A stretch of DNA of 25,508 bases from Nemertoderma westbladi (lineage: Eukaryota; Xenacoelomorpha; Nemertodermatida; Nemertodermatidae): the NCBI GenBank assembly GCA_032718475.1, contig JAUCBJ010001788.1, positions 1 to 25,508 on the forward strand, read 5' to 3'. The notes under the pieces are model-generated. The model ran no database searches. It was given only the letters and a program-made list of their open reading frames with translations, and was not told the origin of the DNA. Shown here one piece after another: positions 11,201-23,200 of the stretch. Position numbers and translations under genes: made by a program. Numbering within the stretch: the stretch's first letter is position 1; the number at the start of each line of letters is the position of its first letter.

Positions 11201-14200
11201 CTAGCACCAACTTATTTGTTTTCATTTCTTGTGGGACTCTTGTTGTTCGGTACATGTCTACTATGATGGGATAGATGAGCTTTAAACACTCAGGTATTTT
11301 AAAGACCACATTGGTACCCCCAAGCTTGACAGTAGAACAAAGCCGCCTCCGCTTTGCAGGACATTGTTTTCGCAGTGAGGACCAGCCTGTGCACAGTCTT
11401 GTGCTTTGGCAGCCCCATGGCGAAAATAAGCATGGTGGACAGCCCATGAATTTCGTGAGACGCCTCCTAAAGGACACTGGCCTTGAAGATGCGGATAATC
11501 TCTCGAACTACTACTTTCCAATGGCTTCATTTGACTTACGGATTACTGGGGAGATCCAGCCATATTTCTATAAAATTATCTAACCTTTTTATTGATTTTT
11601 ATTGTGGGAACCAATAATGCAAAGGTATTAATAGCAAAACGTACTACAAGTAAGTATACGCTCTCAGGGCAAATGCCTCACACTAATTTACCATTCCACA
11701 AGGTGGGTGTCGCAGTCAGATATGGGGCCCATCTGTGGCTGATTACTCATTGTACCCACCATTTGCTATCCTATCCTGCACAGCTCATCTGCTGGACCAT
11801 GAACTGCACCCCTGCTGCCAGTTTAGGTCCAGTTAAGTGCACTCAATATGGAAATGATTGCGCTCTACTCCTGTCCAGCCTTTGGTAGATTACCATCTGC
11901 TGGTCAGCCATATACCCCTTCAGCCGAGTATAGGGGTCATTAACCCACGACCAATGGGATCCAAATCCCAGAACGAAGGGTGGAAATATGAGAACCGAAT
12001 ACACAAATGTTCTCACTTTGGATCTCGAGAGTCTAGAAATTCTTCACTGGATACGCTAATATGCAGGGGTTGGAAGGTCTAAATAGGTCTAGCCGTTCTA
12101 AATGCGGTCTCAACTACCAGTCTAATTTTACTCCATATTCGTCCCACTAATGTCCACCAACAACTGCTAAACCCCCGCGAACAGTGGAAGAATCGAATAA
12201 TCTTCCTATTCTCGGGCGTACAGCTGTTGCTAACTGTGTCAAATGTGAAACCTCACCAGGGCTACTCTCTCCAGAAAGGGAAAATCAATTTTATTACTCA
12301 AATAGTGAAGCCTTATCAGTCAACAAACAATCTGTAGTTCAGGGTGCGTACTGGGTTGCGAGCTAATTTAATTTTAAAATTTTATCCGAAAAAATCTAAT
12401 AATTCTGAATACCGAATGTGCTAAACCTGGGTCAAACAGCTGTCAATAGGACCGCATTACCTAGCGTTTCGAGTACCAACTCAATGTCTAATACTGTCCA
12501 ACCTTCCTGCAATCGACTACTCAAAATAAGTAAATGAATAACGTTGTAGCTAATATTTTGTCCACAAAAATAGTACTGACATGTTTTATTTCAATCACTT
12601 AACTTATGTACTAAAATAACATAAACGAGAGAAATTAAACCCCAATGAAACCTAATCCGGTAAAACAAATGCAATGAAAACTACTGATTTATGCCACTAA
12701 TTTAATTTGCGTCGGCTAAGCTGGTGCACACAAAACGTCTATTAAAGCCAACCTTTACCTAGGTAATGCGCTAATGCTCCTCAAATATCTAAATATTCCA
12801 GTCCTAATTTAAATAATTTTAAAGGCGCGTTTATAGCGTTTTAATTTGAATAATTACGCTTAATATCGCTTCCTCTTTTATACTACATTTTGCTGAAACT
12901 AAATTTGTTTGGTCGGACTTAGTTTATTAGCTAAGTTGACTAGTAGGTTGGCTAGGTTGGTTTATTTTGTTGGACTTGGGTATCTAAGATGGACAGAAAT
13001 ACCGAAACTGGCTTAGTTATCTAAATGGGCTAAATTGGACTGAAATATGAAAGGTGTTTCCGGCCTGTCAATGAAGCAGAACCCCCACGGCATCCGCCGA
13101 TCTCTATAGTGATCCCTAAAACATGCCCGGTACTTCCCTTTAATAAATAGAAAACCCATAGTTTGTCATCTCGTCCACCTGCTCCCAAACGCGCTCCCGG
13201 TAGGTACTTCCTACGCAGTCTACTCCATTATAGCGCAGAGTGCCACTCAACCGGTAAGCCGGTGTAGAGTACTGCAAAGCAAATAACGCAGTTAAGTTAG
13301 CAAAATCTGATTACATAATAATAAGGTCAGTCAGTCTTTCACGGTAGAAATTTCTGCATTAATTATAGCAAAAGTACAAAAGTAAAGCAAAATCATAACA
13401 AACAAAGATTACAGCTTAATTCAACAACAAATCACATGACAGCTTCCAACTACAAAACATAACAAGAATAATAACAAGTCGCCAATGGTCAAGCAAATTC
13501 TCCTGCCGTTGGAGCAACCGAAATGGCTAAGCCAATGAGTGAGCTGGATTACAACCCTCCTGGCTCCTTTCTCTGAGTATTATTACCTTATATGGTTATG
13601 AAATTGTTTTATTCTATAATAGACTTATATACACGAATCTAACACTATACGCAAGCTATTACGTAATGGTGAATTCTTACATAGGGATTACTGTGGCTAT
13701 AATTTTTACTATCAAATTCGTTTGTGGTGGTATTCCTATTAAATATACACTGTAAATAACAATGTGTTAACTATGAATACAACTATTACGCCCAAGTAAA
13801 TATAAATGCACCCAAATGTTCCTCTGTCCCTAATATGACTAAAAATGACCGCTAATCCTTATCCTTTCACCAATTTCCTATAATAACTATTACGATTTTT
13901 TACTTAAATACCAAATACATACAGTAATACTGTATTACTTCAATTTTCTTCCGAATAGCACTAATATCATTCATCTGGGAAAATCTTAAAAAATTCAGGT
14001 CTGTTTCTTACTTACTAAATATTCGGACGATTACCTACTAAATATAAAATGATTGCCTAGGCATTGCAGGACCAGATTATGCCCTTAATAAGAATAACAA
14101 TATGTTGGCAAGCTAAGCTGTGTTAATAAGAGGGTCTCTGCAGCCACAGATCTCTGCAGCACCTCCTTTATGCTGCATGGGAAGTGGCAAGTTTTATGTA

Positions 14201-17200
14201 TCAATGACCAATAATACCTGACCTGACGTTGCATGTAAGACATACTACGGAACACTTCAATGGTACTTTAAAAAGTGCCAATCCCAGCCAGAAGTTACTT
14301 ACACATTCGTTGACTGCGGACGATACCATGTGGCACAACAATGACAATGTTCCATTTACTGGTACCGCTTTTACCGTATGACCAATACTAGGAATAAAAA
14401 ATTCCCAACAACCTCACATGTGTAGATGCCTTTCTCTTCATTAATAGTTGCTGAAGATGTGAAGTTAATGTATGTTAAGAAATTATTCGATTTAATTTGT
14501 ATTCTTAATTTTTTTTACACATTGTTCGAATGATAATGTCATGATGGGCTTGGATTCGGAGATGGGGCAGGTTTATCGCGATATTACGATTGATATGACT
14601 GACTCCAGCACTTTAAATTTAGTGTCTGTCTAATAATTGTAGTCAGAGTGTTATAAATTGGTTTTCGTACAGTAATACATAATCATTTTGAATTATTTAC
14701 ATAAAATTTTTGGTCGTTGATGCGTAAAAAGTACTGAAAAGAGCATACTAAACTAATGTGTAAACAGTTATTACAATGTAAATTTAATTTAACAATATAC
14801 ATGTTTTATTCCTCAGGTATTGATGGAACTAGGATTGCTGCATATTGGTCGAAATCAAACAATGTCTCGATTTCCTTAACAAATGGTGGCAAAGTTGATC
14901 AATTCCAATATAGAACTCAAGATGTTGGAATGCGGACTGTCAACAATAGACCCACCCAGGGTAATGATGTACTACAATCAGTACTACCATCAATAGTATT
15001 GGGTGAATGGGTGGTTTTATCTATATACCTATAAAAGTCAAATTCTCTCTGTTATGCTCGAACTCCTCCGAAACGGATGGAGGGATTGCGCTGGGACTTA
15101 AAACATGTGTGTATAACTTCAACGAGCGCTCATTATAGGCCACTTTTCGAAAAGTTTAATTCACGTTCGGTACTGGTACCGGTTTTGGTGGAACCGGTAC
15201 TGGCCCGGTTTTTTTTAAATTACCATACATATTAATGGTACTGCATTCTGCATTAGGTAGAGGCCTAGCAATACAATTCAATTCAAGTGAACCCAATGAG
15301 CTCGTATATTATTAATAAGGGAAACCAGAGTAGACTGCACAGATCAATCAAGCGGAAAGTACTAATATGTCTCAAGTATATTTGAGACAATATTATATTA
15401 TTATATAAACACGTCATCATAATATTTATAGTGTACTAAATTTTTTTTTGACACAGCATCTATTTTTGTGCATTAACAGGAGCTTGCAGTAGGTTTAAAA
15501 TTAAGTCACAATTTTCGTTAGATAGATTATAAAGCAGCTAGGTTTAAGTTTTCTAGGAAGTTATTTAGATCATAAGTTTCAGGACGGTAAATCGTACCTA
15601 TAAGTGATGGTTTTTTATTTGATCCGGAGATGCTGACCCAAGTTGATACACAGTCTTTGAGTAATATGCCTGAGCGGTGAGTGTAACTTAAATGGTTCCT
15701 AATGTAGGTAGCAGTACCGCCTCTGCCTAGTTTTCCATAATGTCTGTTGTTAACAAGTGGTTATGAGTATCCGTTTATACTTACTGTTGTGAGATCGGTG
15801 TTTTCGGTTAAAAAACGTTTCAGTAAATGTGAGTAGGTCAAATTGTTTGTCTAATATGTGAAGGTAGTCTGTGGTTGCCGTAAGGTTTTTATTTAGGCTC
15901 CTACAGTTTATAGGGTAGACCGAAAGAGAGTTATTCTCCGTTATAGTTACTCTGAAAGAGAGTTATGTTTTTGAATTTTTCTTCTGAGAAATATGTATCG
16001 TCAGTGTTATTTGAATTTAAGTTATGGTCCGGGTCAATGTTGTTAAATGTATTATCATATTCACTGTAATTATTTGGTAAGAGACATTCATTGAAGAGAA
16101 AAGGTGGTGCCAGAAAAGGGAAGAAAAAACAAATTTCCTATGTAAAGAAAACCAGCCTGAAAATGTTCACTAGTATACAAAACTAAAACAAAATCAACAC
16201 AAAGTAACCAATATTTCCAGACCAACACTAATTAATGAGTTTTAAAGACTGGATATTACACAATGATTTTTAATTTTTTTCCCAGCGGGCATTCGCCTTA
16301 GCATTGTTACCCGGTTAGTTATGCTTCAAATAGCAAATATCGTCTGTATATTAACTACATTGTATAGATAAGATAACAGTAACACACAAGTAAACTGTAC
16401 ACACAAAGTAATGTCATATTCTCCCTCCACCTATATACGGATTGTATTATATATTATAAACAGCTGGATAGCTTAGCTAATAAACCAATCACCAAAGCAG
16501 TCAATCATTGAGAGTTAATTAGTTAATCTACACTATGCCCCCTTCCCTCCAGTTTGCAATCTACACTATGTCCCCTCCCCTCAAGTTTACAATTAGAGAT
16601 TAAGATGGTCTGGTTCTCTGCGGTTCCTTCGCCCTCGGCGGCATACGATCCATCCATCAGAATTAGCCTGGCCGTCGTTGTTGATATCCTGCCTGTATGA
16701 TTCATTAGCCTGCTGGTCCGTTCCTTCATCTGATTGTATACTTCTCCTATTGGTTGGAATGGACCGTTCTGAGACATCTTGGGCATGTTCTGGAATATCT
16801 CGTCTGAGGAAGCGGCGGTTCCTCCAATACGTACGGCGATTTTCACAGCGTATAAGGTAACTACGTCCGCGCTTGCAGATATTAATACCTTAATAACTGT
16901 CCCCTTTCTATCCCACAGCTTTGTCCTGTTATGTTGCATCCTGACCGCTTCACCCGGGTGCAACCAATCTAGGGAATGAGTCCCATGATCATATGATTGC
17001 TTCGACTTTTCACGATGTTCAGTGGTCTTCCTATCTGCTGATGCCACTTCTGAATCTGTTATTTGTTTAAAAGATCCTGGAGCTGTTGGCAAGTGCTCCT
17101 CATTTGTCGCCCGAGTAACCTCTGGGCAGGGCTTAGACCATCCAACTTTGGCGTATTACGATATTCGATCAAAGCGTGGGTGAAGGATGGTGTGGTTATG

Positions 17201-20200
17201 TCCCCATTATGGCAAACCTTCTTGATAATGGATTTGATGATTTTGACTCCCGATTCCGTATAACCATTAGACTCAGGGTGGTATGGGGATGATGGATCAA
17301 GATCTATATTCCATTCTCTACAGAAATGATGGAACTCTTTGCTCTTGAATTGTGGGCCTCCATCTGTAGTGAGACGTACTGGAACACCCATATATTCCAT
17401 CCACATCCGAACTTTCTTAATAGTGACAGTGTTGGTTACCCCTCCTCGGTCACAGTCATATACATCAGGCCATCCCAATAGTTTATCTGTAATGAGGAGT
17501 TAGGCCAGCCCTGCATGATCAAAGAAGTCTGCTGCCACAGCCTCGCAGGGGAATGATGGTACAACATCTTGTAATAGCGGCTCCTTGAGGTGACTTTGTT
17601 TGTGGAGCTCACATTCTTTACACTTAGCCACCATTATGGTGGCATCGTTAACGATGCCTGGCCAAAAAAACGCATTGCCTCACTCGTTTAAGTACTCGGT
17701 CTCTCCCCTGATGTACCGCATGGAGATCTTGAAGCACTTGCTTTCTCATAGGAGATGAAATTAAAACTCGGCATCATTGATACATAATGACTTCTTCAAC
17801 TACTGAGAGACTGTGTCAAATGTTCCAGAATGGATGTAGGTTAACATCTAAAAGTTTTTTGTTAACAGGGAATCCATCTAGAATACCATCTAGAGCAGCA
17901 TCGCCACGCTATCGTGTTCGTCACCTGCGCTGACCAATCCCATTGGATTCCTGAGGAACTGGTATCTGCCCCATGGTGTCAAAAAGGTAGTAAGAGCTTG
18001 ACTCTTTTTAGATAGTTCGATTTGCCAGTATCCATGTCTGGAGTCCATGGTTGAAAACAATGTCATCCCTGAAGGTATCTTAGATACTTCTTCCTTAGGT
18101 ACCGGTGTTGGGTGGACTGGTCGTTTAACGCTGCGGTTTAGGTTAGTATAATCAATAGTTATTCTCGGTTCTATTGAGTGTTTTTTGGGAACTACAACCA
18201 TGGGACCATGGCTTCATTAGGACCTACCTTTCGAATTATCCCTGCATTAAACATATCGTCGAGCTGTTTCTTTACTCTGTCCTCCCAGTGGATTGGGATA
18301 TTATAGGGTTTGTACCTCTTTGTAGGGATAGCACCTTCATTCAGCTCGATGTCAGCTGGCGGACTAGCCATTGGCTTGAGCACGCCGTCACTGGCGAAGA
18401 CATCCTTGAAATCATGATAGAGTGCCTGCTTCCTCTCCTCTGTGCACAGCCCCACTTTCGAAATGGTTGTTGTCACTTTTGCCACAGGCAAACCCCCAGA
18501 TGCCCCAGGTATAAGAGATAATGCCGATATCTGAGCGTGATATGCTTCAATCTTTCCTCTAAATCAATGACGGTTTTTTGGCATGTCGCATCGCACTGGA
18601 CATGGGGCCAATCCCTTGGAATTAAGCCAAGGGCCTCACATCCCTTGTCACTGAGCAGGGGGTGGGGTGTTTTGCGTTCTCAAGGACGTGTGCGATGTTT
18701 TGATACACCTTATTACCGAGTTGTATTGTAAGTTTGACCTTTCCATGAGATTCCAGCTGTTGACCGTCTGGTCCTACCAATAGTTCTTCGTCTGGGTAGA
18801 GAGTTATATTCGTTCCTGTTCCCATATCAACAAGATCATCTAGACTAATCGCGTCTCGTTTTGCACCTGTGTCTGCGAGCCAGGCCATATCCCCAGTGTG
18901 GGTTGGATTGTCAGCGTGCATTGTTCTTAGGGTAATGAGACGACTATCTAGTGTTTCTTCCAAGTGATTAAGAGGTGTGGCGGTGTTAACTGTCCCCATT
19001 TGGACCACATTTAGGTTATGCGGTTTTCTTTTAAGTGGTCTCTTGCAAAACTTGATTAAATGCCCTTTAACTCCGCAATTGAAGCATTCAATATCCTTAG
19101 CGCGACATTTATCCTTGTCGTGGATGCGTCCACAGCTGTGACAATTCACCATGTCATTTTTCAATCGAGTTAACGGATCTGGTCCTGATCTTTTCTGAAG
19201 TACTCCAGTTTTGTACGTTGATTTCCGTAGCGAAGCACATGTAGCTGGTATAGCATCTTTGATCTCCACGACCGACATTGCATCAGACAGTTTGATAGAT
19301 GGGTGTTCGAGATCATTGTCAACAGATTCACTCGCTTCGATAGATTTAGCCGTGGCTAAGACGACGGCCAAGGTCAGATCCTTCATTGGAGTTTTAAGTA
19401 TCTCTTGATGTATTTTCGACTCGTGAAGTCCAGCAATAAATGCTGTCATTATACGTTCGCTACGGTGATAATCCACCATATTACACACTGTTAAGTAACC
19501 ACAAGCTCTATCACTGGCCTGAAGGGCCATATAAAACTCAGTGATGGGATCTCCTGGTTGTTGTTTGCGATTGGAGAAGGTGACCCGCTCTATCATCTTA
19601 TGTCTTTCTTCTCTGAGGTACTTTCGCAGCTTCACCACGATAGCTTTATTATTATCAGTATCGGAGACGTAGATCAAACCTTTGGACCATAACTTTCTCC
19701 ATTCTGGATCTACGGCAGACCTCAGTTGAGCACACTGGGCTCTTGCTGTTACATCTGCTAAGCGTACTCCAGCGGTATAATCGTCCCAACGGATCTCCCA
19801 ATCATCGAAATCCGCAAATGTGAGATCAGCTGGGCATCTAAGACTGGGTAGATCCATTTTTAATGGTTTAGCTGGTACCATCGTGACTGGCGTTGGTTCA
19901 ACCATGCGGGATTCTAGAACAGATCTCCTGATGTTGATTTCCTTCTGAAATGTTAGCACTGTCTTCACTTCATCTGATTAGAAACTGCATACTCAGCTAC
20001 ATCATCGTCACCATCGCCAACTTCCCACAGTTCCGATACCTGTTGGTGAATATCAATAAACTTGTTGATAGCACCTTTAATGTCCTCGAAAGCCTGAAAT
20101 AAAATTTCGAGTTCGACACTACTTGGTTCTTTCGTATTTGGCTAATTCTGCGCGTAGGAGGTTAGTGGTGCGAGTGCAGTGACTCAAGTATCCACTACAA

Positions 20201-23200
20201 TGTTTAATCATTTTCTTGATTTTGTGGCCTTCCATTATATACATTCTGTATGTAAATCATGTCTATAAGTATAAGGTTCGGATAAAATACTGCGCCATAG
20301 TTAAGCTTCAAATAGCAAATATCGTCTGTATATTAACTACATTGTACAATTACATTACATGTATAACTACATTGTATGTTCATTTCTTTCTATTATAGTA
20401 GTATAAAAAATATAGGAAAATGAAATACTTAGCTTGTTGTACAATTATAAAATTTATAATACACCCACTACCAGTTCTGGGCGAGAATCTATTAAAAAAT
20501 AGGATCCTTCACACTATATTTTACGGTACGCTCTCGCTCTGACTGGTATAGGTTACTAATGGGTATCATACATCGCTTAGGAGGTTAAATCTGTTAACAT
20601 GTTCAATCGGCGAACTATTAGTATCAGGGTGCTGCTGCTGGGTGTCGTGTGCTGTAGATTGGGATCGAGGACAATGGCCCTGATTACTGGTACCATTACT
20701 GGTAACCTGAAAACCAACAACCGAAAACATTAACAAGGTTGAGAAAGCTAAGGATGATCTTAAATTGGCCTAGAACATCAGCCAGGAAAAGTACATACAG
20801 GATAAAATTGAAGCAATTACAACTGCTCACATACAGCAACAATCAAGACTTACCTGGCAAACTGTGAATGAGGTATCTGGTCGGAAAAGTTGTGCAAAGG
20901 GGCGCCTCAAAGCCAATAGTCCCGAAGAACGTGTGGGGAAGTGGAAAAATCACTGCAGCAACTTGCTTGGGCAGCCACCAAACATCGAGATCAGCCCTAC
21001 AAGGAAAATATATGACAAGACACTACCTATAGAGACAGGGGACTTCACACCTGCTGAACTCCAAAGAAGCATTAAAAGCATGTCCAATAATAAAGCGAGT
21101 GGATTAGATGAAATTCCAACGGAGGTATGGAAAACAGGAGTGCTAAACAGACTATTATTGAATGTTTGCAACCGGATGTTAAAAGGGGAAAAGCCTCCAC
21201 CAATTTGGACTAAAGGTCAACTAAAGCCTCTCCCCAAGAAAGGAGACCTCGGTATACCAACAAACTATCGTGGGATCTTTCTGCTTGTAGTAGCTGCCAA
21301 AATATACAATAAGTATCCAGAAGTAATCGTTGCTGCCATTGGATTGTTAGATTGTGACACATTAACTGAGTATTTCTCAAACCTGGCTGGCGTACTGCAA
21401 GGTGACACATTAGCACCATTACTATTTGTAATTGTACTGGATCACACAATGAGGATGGCCACAAAGGGTGAAGATCTGTGATTCACACTTCAAGAATGCA
21501 GAAGTAGTAGATATCCGGCAACTACAGTCACAGACACCGACTTCGCGGATGACATCGCCCCGCTCTCTATTATGCTAGCAGATGCACAGCTTCTACTGAA
21601 TAAAGTGGAGAGTGCTGCTAAGGAGGTTGGATTGCATATAAATGCTACCAAGACCGAATTCATGACTTTTTATGTTGATGGAAACTTGACAACCATTGAT
21701 AATAATCAACTAAGGAAGGTTGACGACTTCCAGTACCTAGGATCATTGATAGAGAATAGCAAAAAGGACATAGAAGTTAGGAAAGCAAAGGCTTGGGCAG
21801 CTCTATCAAAAATAGATACCATCTGGAAATCAGATCTCCCCAGGCACCTGAAGACTAAGTTCTTTCGAGCCACAGTGGAAAGTGTATTTTTATACGGGGG
21901 TGAGACCTGGACACTGACTAAATCACTTGAACAACGAATTGATGGTTGCTACACAAGACAACTAAGGGCAGCCCTAAACATCAGCTGGAGACAACACATG
22001 ACAAATGCCGAGCTTTATGGTACAATACCACCTGTATCAACCACCCTCCGTGAATGCAGATTAAGATTCAGTGGGCACTGCTGGCGAAGTAAAGAGGTCA
22101 TACCAGATCTACTTTTCTGGCAACCAACTCATGGAAGGCGTAGTCATGGACGACCGGCCATAACATATATAGATCAACTTGAAAGGGATACTGAGCTTGG
22201 GAGAAATGAAATTGCGACAACTATGGAGAATCGGGAAGCCTGGAAGGATCTCATTTCCACTGTCCGAGTTCGCTCGACTTAGTAGTAGTACTGGTAACCA
22301 TCTCGATGTAGTCGCTATGGTGACTGGCAGAAACGAACGTCTTAAGCAACTTGATGTCAGCGTGACTTGAGATACAATGTGATTTATTGTTGTCTTTATC
22401 CACTCTGGCAGTAAGGTTTCCATTTCGAGTATAGACGGAGTAAAGCAACTTATTACGCTTCATCTCGTTTAGCTTACCAAGTAGATTGGCTCGGATCTTG
22501 GTGAGGTGTTCGTTAAAATAAAGCCCAGCTGGAAGATTGGCTTTTGGGACAGAGGAGAAAAAGAAGATTGTTGCGATGAATGTACTGTTCCCTTTCATTG
22601 GCTTCCAATTGCAGGGCTGCGATTTGTTCTTTCATCATCTTATTTTTGGAGAGAGCCTGGTTGATGGTAAATGAGAGGGCATGGATATCAACATCGTTTA
22701 ATTTTTCTTCGAGCGCATCGAGTTTTGTGAGATGAGTTTTGATGTTAGAATCTCGGAATGAAGTTTATTTAGTGTGTCTTCGATTCGATCGAGTTTAGCC
22801 AAGTCGGATGCTGCATTTGCGGCATGTTCGTCAGTTCGTTGTGTAGTTTTGGAGGGCAGATGTTTTATAAATCTAAATCTTATGTGCAAAGTTCGGCAAT
22901 TACTGGAGAAAACTGTTAGGCCTGTACTGGTATGCTGTACTACAGTACTACATCCTATCAGCAATGATGATTATCTGGAAATACCGGGTAACCCACCTCG
23001 GGTATTGAATTATAAAACTTTTTTTCAATGAGCACAGCTTAGCAAAGTCGACTGACATTGTCATCACGGTCGTATCGATGGAGGTATTGAACAGTTGACT
23101 GATGGTCTAACCACTTTGCTAGTAGCAGTATCCCCACGCGCAGTAACTAGCGGTATTTATTTATTATCCTGACAATATTTGTTAATTTATCAGTTATTTT

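Larger units (their letters stand above)
16316..20346 (-). mobile_element. Gypsy-type LTR retrotransposon, partly deleted
   Basis: Minus-strand order from right to left: 5' LTR remnant (20298-20346), primer-binding-like site (20281-20297), gag with zinc knuckles fused to an aspartic protease (19968-18622), RT fingers and early palm (18491-17890), integrase (about 17700-16560), purine tract and a 3' LTR (16316-16534). The order protease-RT-integrase is that of Gypsy (Metaviridae-like) elements. The rest of RT including Y-x-D-D, and RNase H, are deleted near 17850, and there are several frameshifts, so it cannot transpose on its own. It lies in intron 7, antisense to the channel. Confidence 0.88.

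Noticed and set aside
12184-12366. Short + strand frame in intron 6 as a gene or exon
   Set aside because: No recognisable motif, and no phase-compatible role between exons 6 and 7, which already join correctly.
14961-15034. Extension of exon 7 to the end of its open frame
   Set aside because: It would end the protein before M1; the donor at 14961 joins in phase to the M1 exon.
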